A stretch of 64,000 nt of DNA from Legionella sp. Its GTDB lineage: Bacteria > Pseudomonadota > Gammaproteobacteria > Legionellales > Legionellaceae. Below the pieces are notes generated by a model. That model searched no databases, was not told where the DNA came from, and was given only the letters and a program-made list of their open reading frames with translations. The stretch spans positions 124,001 through 188,000 of the forward strand of contig PEQK01000012.1 of NCBI GenBank assembly GCA_002786165.1, given 5' to 3'. Positions 55,457 through 63,327 of this stretch are shown here, in pieces. Every line of letters starts with the position of its first letter. Positions within the stretch are counted from its first letter, which is position 1. Made by a program: the position numbers and the translations under genes.

Positions 55457-56707
55457 TTATAGCGTCAGTTTAGTCATTTCCGACTCTATTTCCGGTGAGT
55501 CCTTTACCACGATAGAATCGGGATTTTGTGCAAACAATGTGGATAGTAATTTTTTGCTTGGAATATGCATATGAGTGGCAAAGCCTAATGCATTGGTTCC
55601 ATATTCGCTGAATGGCTTGGCAAGATTATAGCCAAAATAAGCCAAAGTACCGGTACCAATTGCGAGAATCACATGCAAAAAACTCAAACCAAATGCCAGC
55701 ACCAAAGGAACAGAGACTGCTAGAGTAGTGAGAGATCCCAATCCATTAAAAAGTTCATAAATCAAATAACTGAGGCCAGTCATCATGGCATCTATTCCAT
55801 TAGCCAATAACTCTAAGCGCAAAAATCTAAAGCCGTGTGTTAACTCTTGGCCAGAATAATAAGTTAAGGCAGCCAAAAGCACACCCAGAGTATTGACAAA
55901 ATTTCCCAAAATAAAGCCAAGTGCAGCCAATCCCAGACAGCCTCCTTTTCCGATTAACATACAATGGATTAAAAAAGTAGGCATGTGAGCATTTTCTCCA
56001 TCTTCACCTCGGCTCATAAAATCGGAAAATAACGTTGAAGACATTTGATAGACTTGTACACGGATAGGATATTTTTGTTGATGAAAATGATAAGCCACCG
56101 CTGATACAATATGCCCTCCAAATTCTATACCATACAAAGTCACTTCTTCGGGCGGAATGCCTTGTTTTTTGATAGCGTCAACGATTTTAATTCCAGCATC
56201 AACGTAATCGTCTATCGTTTTGACATGACCTTGACTTTTTCCTACATTAGGATAGTTCCAAAATAAATAATTAACTTCAGGATCCGTTGCAATATCCAAC
56301 ATAAGATTACGTTTTAATCCATACTCTGCATCAGTAGCAAAACGAATCTCATATTTCAGTGAAGGTTGTTTTGCAGATAGCTGAATAGCTTCTAATCCTT
56401 CAATTTCTAAATTCTCTTCAAGGTGTGTGGTAAATTGTATGGGTTGATGCTCTGGGAGAGTGTACGTGATTGTATCGCCTCTGGTAGTCACGATGGAGTG
56501 CTCAACTTGGACTATTCTCGTTTCGCCCATTTTTTGATTGAATTCTATATCGTCCTTATTATCAGCGAATTCAGATTGATTCAATCGGGTTTCGAGATGA
56601 GTGGGTATTAACCCATAAAATGGGTAAAATTTACTCATATCCGTTTTGATTTGTTTAGGAAAAGTCGTATAGGATGAAAACATAAACACCTTATTTTCTA
56701 TATCCAA
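55457..56707 (-). CDS. SidB-like alpha/beta-hydrolase membrane protein, candidate Dot/Icm effector
   Basis: The middle of this 416-residue protein has an alpha/beta-hydrolase pattern like the Legionella SidB/SdbA group: FWNYPNVGKSQG, DDYVDAGIKIVDAIKKQGIPPE, then VTLYGIEFGGHIVSAVAYHFH. The nucleophile elbow, normally G-x-S-L-G-G, reads GIEFGG, with Glu in place of Ser. After about residue 245 come four or five hydrophobic segments, and the protein ends SPEIESEMTKLTL, a Glu-rich polar tail like many Dot/Icm signals. It probably inserts in membranes and is not an active lipase. Effector status is inferred. Confidence 0.55.
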   Translation of the reverse strand: MDIENKVFMFSSYTTFPKQIKTDMSKFYPFYGLIPTHLETRLNQSEFADNKDDIEFNQKMGETRIVQVEHSIVTTRGDTITYTLPEHQPIQFTTHLEENLEIEGLEAIQLSAKQPSLKYEIRFATDAEYGLKRNLMLDIATDPEVNYLFWNYPNVGKSQGHVKTIDDYVDAGIKIVDAIKKQGIPPEEVTLYGIEFGGHIVSAVAYHFHQQKYPIRVQVYQMSSTLFSDFMSRGEDGENAHMPTFLIHCMLIGKGGCLGLAALGFILGNFVNTLGVLLAALTYYSGQELTHGFRFLRLELLANGIDAMMTGLSYLIYELFNGLGSLTTLAVSVPLVLAFGLSFLHVILAIGTGTLAYFGYNLAKPFSEYGTNALGFATHMHIPSKKLLSTLFAQNPDSIVVKDSPEIESEMTKLTL

Positions 56708-56863
56708 GGATATATTGTATAGTATTTATACAATAAAGTCAATTTTTTTAGACTTATCATTTGACTATTTGTTTTTAGAGTTTCATAAAAATGGATAACT
56801 TTAAATCTGGAAATAGTATCTTGCAATCCATATTTAAAGTCAGTTATGGAGAAGGGAGGAACT

Positions 56864-57135
56864 ATGCCAAACGTTGATAACAAGAAAAATAAACCGCCTT
56901 GTATCAAGCAGGATATGACCGCGACAAAAGAAAAATTTAACAAACACATCATTAATGAAAATGCTATTGCTACCAACAATATTAGAGCCGAAAAATTTGA
57001 TCTGGATAAGGCTAAGCAGAAGAGCAGCCCCTTGATGTAAAAGGTGGATTGCAATCAATGCTTGCTGTGCAAATGCTATCTATTCATGAATTACAACAAC
57101 GAACAATGGCCTATGCTAACGCCATTGATAACTGA
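56864..57135 (+). pseudogene. Frameshifted phage-like gene with QMxxIHxxxQR motif
   Basis: From ATG 56864 (GGGAGGA before it) the frame reads MPNVDNKKNKPPC ... KFDLDKAKQKSSP and then hits a stop at 57038; in the +1 frame it continues LDVKGGLQSMLAVQMLSIHELQQRTMAYANAIDN. Joined, this resembles the small protein that often precedes HGG-motif proteins in phage-like cassettes (Q-M-x-x-x-H-x-x-x-x-x-x-M-x-x-A). The frameshift near CCCTTGATG marks decay, or less likely programmed shifting. Confidence 0.6.
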
Positions 57136-57268
57136 AATATTACACCAACACCGCTGTAAAACCAGCTAATTGCTTTATACAACAGGCCAAGCTATTGTAG
57201 GTAATATGCAGGGCATGGGCTATAACAAAAAATCATGAAAACAACCTCAAGAACCTAGAAAAAACGAT

Positions 57269-57517
57269 ATGCGTTTGAATCTGCCCCTCGATGCGGAGCA
57301 AGAAAAAAAGGAAATAATGGCAGCCCTTGTCCGCTGCCCTGCTATCAAAAGCACGGCGCGTTGTTGTGTTCATGGAGGAGCCAGAGGCTCTGGTGCTCCA
57401 AAGTATAACATCAATGCCTTAAAGCATGGTGAAACTACAGGCTAGGCTAAAGCATTCAAAGCAGAAATTAGACAAACTATTCAGCAAAATAAAAAACTTA
57501 TCAAAAGACTTGGCTAG
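57269..57517 (+). pseudogene. HGG-GAP-KHG motif gene with in-frame stop
   Basis: The frame of 83 codons reads MRLNLPLDAEQEKKE ..., CCVHGGARGSGAPKYNINAL, KHGETTG, then TAG (57443-57445), then AKAFKAEIRQTIQQNKKLIKRLG. The HGGA.GSGAP..N.NALKHG..T.EA motif is a recurring one in mobile, phage-like genes of unknown function in Legionellales and Rickettsiales. The glutamate codon (GAG) has become TAG. It follows the frameshifted partner gene. Confidence 0.75.
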
Positions 57518-57547
57518 CTTGATTGGGTTTCAATTTCTACTTATGTT

Positions 57548-57694
57548 TTAGGGGTTGGAGGGGGTAGCAGGTTTTTGAGTTACAGTAGGCCATCCGTGCA
57601 GTATAACTTCCTCAAGTTCTCTGCCAGTCACTTTTAACAATTGATCGTTAGTTAAGCACTTATTACTGGTGATTCTAAACAATACTTCCTGAAA
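57548..57694 (-). pseudogene. Unidentified C-terminal gene fragment
   Basis: A stop-free frame of 48 residues (FQEVLFRITSNKCLTNDQLL then KVTGRELEEVILHGWP, ending TQKPATPSNP) has protein-like composition and a stop, but a stop codon lies just upstream and no start fits. It looks like the tail of a broken gene. The family is unknown. The rest of 57518-57828 is AT-rich and holds no other frame. Confidence 0.3.
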
Positions 57695-57828
57695 TTAGTG
57701 CAATGACGCTCCCGATCCCAAAAATTAAACCTTATTTAATAAAAAATTATTGTATTTCAATAATTAATCACTTATATTACCGCGCATCATCGATGATAAA
57801 TTATATTTCTACAACTAAAGAGGTCTAA

Positions 57829-58224
57829 ATGAAATTAAGGAAATTAAGTGTTTTAGCTTGCGGTTTATTAGGTATAACCATGGAAGTTCATGCTAATGAA
57901 GTACTATTTACTGCAAATCAGCCAATGAAAATTATATTTCGCATTGCTCATCTAAATCATAACAGTCAGCCTGTTCTTGGTGAGCCTCAATCGATGGAGA
58001 TCAATAAAAACACTACTATCCCAATTGATATGAATAATTATGATTTAGCTGGAGTAATTATTCTATCAGTAAATGGACATGAGTTACCCTTATCCGCTAA
58101 TCAATTTAATCAACCAAAGCAATGCTCGATGATGACAGATAAAACAAAAGCTACTGGCGCATTAGAGTTTTCATTATCAGCGCATGAAATTAGTTGTCGT
58201 TCTTATGGTGGCGTATTTGGGTAA
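57829..58224 (+). CDS. Small secreted protein of unknown family
   Basis: The 131-residue product has a clear signal peptide (ends near VHANE) and a likely all-beta mature part of about 108 residues. Two cysteines (KQCSMM and ISCRSYGG) could form a disulphide. A glycine-rich end (SYGGVFG) is exposed. I do not recognise a domain. AAGAGG is the ribosome site. It starts a three-gene cassette with a DUF2975 membrane protein and an XRE regulator. Confidence 0.6.
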   Translation: MKLRKLSVLACGLLGITMEVHANEVLFTANQPMKIIFRIAHLNHNSQPVLGEPQSMEINKNTTIPIDMNNYDLAGVIILSVNGHELPLSANQFNQPKQCSMMTDKTKATGALEFSLSAHEISCRSYGGVFG

Positions 58225-58273
58225 ACAATGGGGCATACAATGTGCCCTGCTTTAGTTAACTGAGGAGATCAAG

Positions 58274-58825
58274 ATGGAAAAAATTAAACGAATAAGTTTA
58301 TTTTTCAGAGTGTTGTTTCAAGTATTATTTGTTGCTTTACCTATATTTTTAATCACGGCATGGGTCAAATCGTCAGGAACACTCGCGATCATAGGTAGTG
58401 CTATTAACCTCAATTATATTCCTGTTTCTTATGCCAATAGTATTTTACATACATTAAGTGGCTCAGAAAAATTCTTGGCTTTATGCCTTAGCAGTATTCC
58501 AATGTTTGTTCAATTATATATTTTATATTCACTAATTAATTTGTTTAAATTATACGAAAAGGGCGAAATTTTCTCTATTAACAATGTGCGCTATATACGA
58601 AATATCGGATATGCCTTACTAATCACACAAATCATTGACCCCATATATCAGGGAGCGATGGGTTTTGTATTAACAAGATATAACCCACCAGGGCATCGTT
58701 TTGCGGCGATAACATTAGATCAAACAAATATTGGAGTGGTATTGATAGCACTGATTGTAATTCTAATTTCCTGGATTATGGTAGAAGGATGTAAATTACG
58801 CGAAGAACAACAGCTGACTGTATAA
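58274..58825 (+). CDS. DUF2975 membrane protein
   Basis: The 183-residue product has four hydrophobic segments and the DUF2975 pattern, with ILYSLINLFKLYEKGEIFSINNVRYIRNIGYALL in the middle and a final span ending IMVEGCKLREEQQLTV. DUF2975 proteins are commonly encoded directly before a small XRE-type regulator, as here; a link to membrane-stress sensing is only speculated in the literature. A GAGGAG ribosome site precedes the ATG. Confidence 0.85.
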   Translation: MEKIKRISLFFRVLFQVLFVALPIFLITAWVKSSGTLAIIGSAINLNYIPVSYANSILHTLSGSEKFLALCLSSIPMFVQLYILYSLINLFKLYEKGEIFSINNVRYIRNIGYALLITQIIDPIYQGAMGFVLTRYNPPGHRFAAITLDQTNIGVVLIALIVILISWIMVEGCKLREEQQLTV

Positions 58826-58835
58826 GGAAACATTT

Positions 58836-59051
58836 ATGACTATTATAGTAAATTTAGATGTCATGTTAGCTAAACGAAAAATTCGCTCAAAAGAACTTTC
58901 AGAAGCAATTGGCATTACGGAACAAAATTTATCAATATTAAAAACCGGTAAAGCTAAGGCAATTCGTTTATCAACCCTTGATGCAATTTGTAATTATTTA
59001 TCCTGCCAACCTGGAGATATCTTGGAGTATAGAACCGATATTGTTGACTAA
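58836..59051 (+). CDS. YozG-type XRE regulator
   Basis: The 71-residue protein is nearly only an HTH domain: VNLDVMLAKRKIRSKELSEA, IGITEQNLSILKTGKAKAIR and LDAICNYLSCQPGDILEY, the compact YozG/Cro-CI type. It begins 10 bases after the DUF2975 gene, with AAGGAAA before the ATG, so the pair is translated together. It probably regulates its own cassette. Confidence 0.9.
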   Translation: MTIIVNLDVMLAKRKIRSKELSEAIGITEQNLSILKTGKAKAIRLSTLDAICNYLSCQPGDILEYRTDIVD

Positions 59052-59095
59052 AAACCAACGATAAAATAATGGCGTCTCTTTTCATAGAGCTTGCA

Positions 59096-59130
59096 GCTTG
59101 GCCCATGATGGGTCAAGCCCAGCATTTTTT
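59096..59130 (+). terminator. Rho-independent terminator after the XRE gene
   Basis: GCTTGGCCCA (59096-59105), loop TGA, TGGGTCAAGC (59109-59118) forms ten pairs including one G-U, followed by a T-run (59125-59130). It ends the plus-strand cassette and faces the convergent minus-strand VOC remnant. Confidence 0.8.
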
Positions 59131-59142
59131 ACGAAAACTAAG

Positions 59143-59452
59143 TCATGAATTATGAATAACAGCACCTATATAATGACCATCAAGATCAATGATAAAAGCA
59201 CCATCATATCCAGGATAATCATCATGTCTTAGTTTTGGTCTTCCATTACATGCGGCACCTTCGTCAATCGCTATCTTGTAAAAAAGATCAACAGCTGCTT
59301 TTGTTTCCGCTGTAAACGTGACATGTGAAAAATACTTTGTATCTTGCCGGGACCCAACCAAAACTCAGGTTTACCATTTTTGCCAAATCCAATCCATCCA
59401 TCATGTTCAGTGATAACGGTGATGCCAAGAGGCATTAAAACCGTGAATACTC
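59143..59452 (-). pseudogene. Frameshifted VOC gene, near-copy of 54715-55122
   Basis: The segment KYFSHVTFTAETKAAVDLFY to GAFIIDLDGHYIGAVIH is nearly identical in design to the intact VOC gene. Upstream, PLGITVITEHDGWIGFGKNG is readable only in other frames: one A is lost in GGCAAAGAT (GPGKD), and one T or A is lost near VLMP. The N-terminal quarter is missing. The copy is a dead duplicate. Confidence 0.8.
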
Positions 59453-59470
59453 TCTCCTACTGTCTGGTCT

Positions 59471-59701
59471 TTAGAAGTAGGGACTAGAGATTTTTGATCT
59501 CCAACTAGCATATGATATTTTTAAAAAATCAAATCTTAAATTATAAAATTTATTTTTCTCGCTATTTTGCAGAAGACGAGTATAACCATCGTCAATAAAA
59601 TAAAAAACCAGAGTAACTATAGCAAGTAATAATGTGGTCGCTGCTACAGCCCAGTCTGCATAGATTGAATTACTAAAAAATTTATAAAGCCATTTTTTCA
59701 T
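59471..59701 (-). CDS. Small single-span membrane protein, 76 residues
   Basis: The product has one hydrophobic segment (residues about 17-36, WAVAATTLLLAIVTLVFYFI) and a basic/aromatic C-terminal part (FYNLRFDFLKISYASW). No family recognised. It could be a shortened gene, since it ends in polar residues after an abrupt stop. Confidence 0.4.
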   Translation of the reverse strand: MKKWLYKFFSNSIYADWAVAATTLLLAIVTLVFYFIDDGYTRLLQNSEKNKFYNLRFDFLKISYASWRSKISSPYF

Positions 59702-59864
59702 TATATTTTCTCCATTATGTAAAAAGTATAGCTAGAAAATGTAATAACAATTTTTTGACTTGTACTAATACTTTAACAAGGCCACTCAAATGCCTGTAAA
59801 ATTATTTACAAATTAGAAAAAGTTGACAAATATGGGCACAGAAAATACTCTGGCGCATAAGAGT

Positions 59865-61277
59865 TCAAATACCCATATTTTTAATTAATTCAAAATAATA
59901 AGGTGCTGTAGTGCCACGATGAAAATCACCTAGATTAGCTTTAATACCTTTCGAGGTGTATTTGAAGCGAACCTCATCTAAATAATCAACAACTATTTGC
60001 TTGGACTCTGGCTCCAGTAAATTCTTTCCTGTCCCATGATAACCGATGGCCAAGGGGCCAAAAAAATAGCTATCTAAATCGGAATTATTGGCCTCACGAA
60101 GTTCTTTCACAATCGATTTAATGTAAATGGATTGTAATTCTTTAGACTTATGAACTAATTTATATTTAAGTGTAATTGAGGCTGGATGGGTTGCAACTGC
60201 TAATTGGGCATCTATCGTATCTAGATTTTGTAGGGCTTCATCTGCCGTATGGGTGTCAATAAACCCCATGGTCGCCCAGTCAGCACAACGTTGATTAAGC
60301 TTTTCGCCTATTAGCCTATGAAAAAAATGCCTCAATAACTCCTTATCTTTGGCGTTTGGGTGTTCTCTTAATTCTCCTTGAACATGAAACATCAGACCAC
60401 TGACTGTTTTATTTTTTACTTCTTCACGATCTGTTTCCTCATATAACCTTAATAACTTTGGAACCAAATCTATGTCGCTGGCCTTTGAGGTAATTTTATC
60501 AATCATAGCTCCTCGTTTAATATCGTTAAGGCTATCATCGTAAGCAAAACGCATATAAGTCGACATGGGTGCAACATAGTTGGATGGCGCTCTTAGAGGA
60601 GTATTCATTATTATTTGAAACTTATCGAATGACATTTCATTAAGTTCTTCAGTAGTTACATTGTCTAAAGACTGGTCGGCTAGAATTTCTGATGATGCTT
60701 CAGGCGCTTCAATCGTTAACCTTTCATCGTTGAAATAAGGAAAAAAATTAAATAGCGTTGTTGGTAGCCAAACGCGGCCAGGCATCGTATCTACTCCCTG
60801 ACTGTAAAAAGCCCACCAAACATACGTATCGCATCTCCACCGGCCGGTTACAATTATTTCTCCAGTATGCGGGTTGCCTTGCGCAATTCTATAATCGGTA
60901 TTGCTCGTATATTCTCTAACCCACCAGCGCTGATGATTAGCTTCAACTAATACATTGTATCCTTGTTGAGGGCTTCCAATAACACCATATTTACTGCCCC
61001 AATAAGAAGAGCGTTTTTTGAAGTTATCTATAGTATTTATTTGCCCTATCACTGGCTCATTTAGTATTTCTATTACTTGATTAGCAGGCGTTGACATACC
61101 ACTAGAGTCCATCATGTGTCGTGTAGCAATACCAACATGTCCTAACCACCCCATTCCAGGATAATTTAAGCTCCTGCCTATAGCATCTGAAGGAAAAATT
61201 TTCTTAGCATATGATGCAGGGGTTATAGCGACTAATGTAACGCTTAATCCTAATGCGAGTATTTTTTTACTTTTCAT
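59865..61277 (-). CDS. Secreted permuted papain-like protein with helical C-terminal repeats
   Basis: The 470-residue product has a signal peptide (to about PASYA). The N-terminal part has a histidine in GMGWLGHVGIAT (near residue 48) and, later, a cysteine in GRWRCDTYVWWAFYSQGVDTMPG (near residue 150), the His-before-Cys order of circularly permuted NlpC/P60 (YiiX-like) hydrolases. From about residue 210 the protein is helical and resembles HEAT-type repeats (DIDLVPKLLRLYEETDREEV), ending YYFELIKNMGI. A cysteine hydrolase acting on amide or ester bonds is a reasonable hypothesis, but the substrate is unknown. The AT content matches the accessory region. Confidence 0.6.
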   Translation of the reverse strand: MKSKKILALGLSVTLVAITPASYAKKIFPSDAIGRSLNYPGMGWLGHVGIATRHMMDSSGMSTPANQVIEILNEPVIGQINTIDNFKKRSSYWGSKYGVIGSPQQGYNVLVEANHQRWWVREYTSNTDYRIAQGNPHTGEIIVTGRWRCDTYVWWAFYSQGVDTMPGRVWLPTTLFNFFPYFNDERLTIEAPEASSEILADQSLDNVTTEELNEMSFDKFQIIMNTPLRAPSNYVAPMSTYMRFAYDDSLNDIKRGAMIDKITSKASDIDLVPKLLRLYEETDREEVKNKTVSGLMFHVQGELREHPNAKDKELLRHFFHRLIGEKLNQRCADWATMGFIDTHTADEALQNLDTIDAQLAVATHPASITLKYKLVHKSKELQSIYIKSIVKELREANNSDLDSYFFGPLAIGYHGTGKNLLEPESKQIVVDYLDEVRFKYTSKGIKANLGDFHRGTTAPYYFELIKNMGI

Positions 61278-61326
61278 TTACAGCTCAATGTTTTGTTGAA
61301 CTTATCGTTGTATACCACGTGTACTT

Positions 61327-61920
61327 TTATATTGAAATGCTTCTGATTGTTTTGTAACCAACAGTAAATAAACAATGAAGGATTAATAATGAACAGGTTA
61401 TTACATAAAACGTTTCAATATGACCCAGCATTGGGATAAACGTGTAAGAAGGAAAGAATTGTCCCATCGAGACCAATACTATGATTATCAGGGCAAAAAT
61501 TATTGTGTATACCTTATGGTTGGTGATTAAAAGGGCTACCGCTGAAAAAAATAGTGAGAATAACAAGCCGTATAATGTGATGAAATAGATAATCAGCGGC
61601 CACAAGCCCCTTGCATCACTATTATTATATGAAAAAATTAACGAAAGAAGACAAGCGAACAAAAAGCTAAAGCTTAATATAAATACATCTCGAGTAAATA
61701 ACCTGGGGGTTTTTAAATTGTGCTCAGGTTGGCTGATGAGATGGGCTAATTTTTCAGAGTAGTAAACTGCAATAATAATTAAAGGCAATGTTTGAAAAAA
61801 ATCTGCAAAGGAAATATTCGCTGTATGGTAATGCATTGGATATGTTACGCAAATAAATGCAATAAGAATAGACCAAGAATATCCATTTAAATTTTTAAAT
61901 TTTTTGTTAGGCGTGGTCAT
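61327..61920 (-). CDS. Five- or six-span membrane protein, no family recognised
   Basis: The 197-residue product begins MTTPNKKFKNLNGYSW and has about five membrane spans (e.g. SILIAFICVTYPMHY, TLPLIIIAVYYS, LFFSAVALLI). It shares no clear motif with a known family. Its upstream region and first codons are duplicated at 55213-55290. It lies 49 bases after the permuted papain-like gene's start region on the same strand, so the two may be coupled. Confidence 0.5.
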   Translation of the reverse strand: MTTPNKKFKNLNGYSWSILIAFICVTYPMHYHTANISFADFFQTLPLIIIAVYYSEKLAHLISQPEHNLKTPRLFTRDVFILSFSFLFACLLSLIFSYNNSDARGLWPLIIYFITLYGLLFSLFFSAVALLITNHKVYTIIFALIIIVLVSMGQFFPSYTFIPMLGHIETFYVITCSLLILHCLFTVGYKTIRSISI

Positions 61921-61961
61921 GTTTTAATCCTAAACTGTGACTCACTTTCCGATAAGTGTAC
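61910..61961 (-). repeat. Second copy of the 54-base repeat
   Basis: GCGTGGTCATGTTTTAATCC, TGACTCACTTTCC and GATAAGTGTAC match 55237-55290. It overlaps the first three codons of the 197-residue gene and its upstream region, and is followed by GTACCCCAAAGTGTAC, a partial palindrome. The right end resembles the AAGTGTACCAGAG found at about 63784, so the family may have a third partial copy. Confidence 0.6.
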
Positions 61962-62357
61962 CCCAAAGTGTACTAAATAAAAAGAAAACTGTATCTAGAA
62001 AGGCCTATGGTAATCACACACTTTTAACGGATGCTAAAAGTAGAGCTTAGACAGCTAGTGCCAATTTTTACCTTGAAGACACTTCTTCAATCGCAGTATT
62101 TGGGCGTTCATTATTTTATATCCAAAGCCATTAGGTCTAAAGTATAACGACCGCAAAAAAATCTTGAAGAATTTTATGTCCCGTAGCCCCCAAGAAACGT
62201 AGTGGATTGAGGGATCAAGGAATGATACTTTACTCAAGAAAAGCTAAGTCCGAAAAAACCGTCATATAAATATTTAAAATTATTTTTTCAATAGACCCCG
62301 CAATCCATTACGTTTCTTGTGAGCTACGCTTTCTGAGTCACCATCTTCTCAACTCCT
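61962..62357. other. Gene-poor stretch between membrane gene and ATP-grasp gene
   Basis: About 400 bases. A minus-strand frame at 62055-62237 (60 residues, e.g. LYFRPNGFGYKIMNAQILRL, ending GKNWH) looks protein-like at its C-terminal half, perhaps the tail of a broken gene, but has no ribosome site. CTTTCTGAGTCACCATC near 62330 is unremarkable. I see no promoter for the ligase here; it is transcribed from its precursor side. Confidence 0.3.
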
Positions 62358-63326
62358 CTATTTCCCGATTAAACTCATAGCAATAACATTGCTAATTTTT
62401 GTAGCTACCTCATCACAAAGAAATAACCATTGTCCGCTTGGATTGGCTTCAAGAAAAATTTCTTCGCCATGTTTATTAACAATAAAATCGTATGCACAAT
62501 ATTCCAAATTTGCGTCTTTATGAAATGCTAATAATTTTTTTTGCGTATTTTCGGATAATTCAAAAGGAGACATAATATCTTTAGTTTGATTTTTTCGCCA
62601 ATCGACACGTGTTTCCATAAGACGTTGAGAGTCAATTTTTACAGTAAAAACTTGCTCTCCCACAACAATGACCCTCAATTCATATTTTTTATCAATTTCT
62701 TCTTGGTAAATCCCTGGCGCTAAGAAAACAGCTTGCTGTTGACTCTTAATTTCATCTAAATCAGTTTTTGTAGTATAGATAACGCTCTGATATGTCATAA
62801 ATGAGCTTAAGGTCTTATATATTATTTTATCTGAAGCAGATAAATGCGCGCAGACATCACTCGATGAATTACTAATAATTCCTTTAGGTATTAGTAATCC
62901 ATTTTTTAAAGCCATTCGTAACTGAGTGGCTTTACTCATTATTCTCTTAGTGCTGTTAATAGAGTTTATCCATTTTGAGTTTTCACAGAAATCAGACAAG
63001 GCGTGCAAAGCCAAACGCCATTCATACATTCGAAATCGCTCATTTACTGTTCCAGCCTCTCCCAACGTTTCAGGTTGAAGAATTGGTTTTGGTCGCCAGA
63101 AAACGCTTTTAATTGCATCAGAGGATAATTGATTATCTTCTTCATCAATCGAAATGGACAGTCGTGCTTCAGTCTGATCAAAAAGGTAAGAAAGATAATG
63201 TCCTTCTGCATAGCGCTTAAATATAACAGGAGACTCTCCAAAGTTAGTTAGCTCTTTTTGAACAGCTTGTATATGAGGGTCCCCGCTATCTTGTGTAACT
63301 ATTAAAATTTTTGACATGAGTTTCAT
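62358..63326 (-). CDS. RiPP ATP-grasp ligase (MvdC/MvdD-like graspetide maturase)
   Basis: ATP-grasp enzymes of this family form ester or amide links between side chains of a precursor peptide. The 322-residue protein has an N-terminal fold with SKILIVTQDSGDPHIQAVQK, a central KIIYKTLSSF nucleotide loop, APGIYQEEIDKKYELRVIVV with the conserved E..K.ELR, and the C-terminal YCAYDFIVNKHG plus EANPSGQWLF (near residue 293), the family's magnesium/ATP and terminal motif. The start at 63326 is one base after the precursor stop (TAGAATG); MSKILIV at 63317 is the alternative. It belongs with the precursor gene at 63328. Confidence 0.85.
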   Translation of the reverse strand: MKLMSKILIVTQDSGDPHIQAVQKELTNFGESPVIFKRYAEGHYLSYLFDQTEARLSISIDEEDNQLSSDAIKSVFWRPKPILQPETLGEAGTVNERFRMYEWRLALHALSDFCENSKWINSINSTKRIMSKATQLRMALKNGLLIPKGIISNSSSDVCAHLSASDKIIYKTLSSFMTYQSVIYTTKTDLDEIKSQQQAVFLAPGIYQEEIDKKYELRVIVVGEQVFTVKIDSQRLMETRVDWRKNQTKDIMSPFELSENTQKKLLAFHKDANLEYCAYDFIVNKHGEEIFLEANPSGQWLFLCDEVATKISNVIAMSLIGK

Positions 63327-63327
63327 T

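Noticed and set aside
56698-57054. Minus-strand frame of 118 codons with hydrophobic stretches
   Set aside because: It is the complement of the lysine/asparagine-rich plus-strand gene remnant at 56864; Lys codons read backward give Phe/Leu, so the hydrophobicity is an artefact.
62055-62237. Minus-strand frame of 60 codons between the membrane and ATP-grasp genes
   Set aside because: The C-terminal half looks protein-like but no start signal or family is visible; kept only as a note in the intergenic entry.
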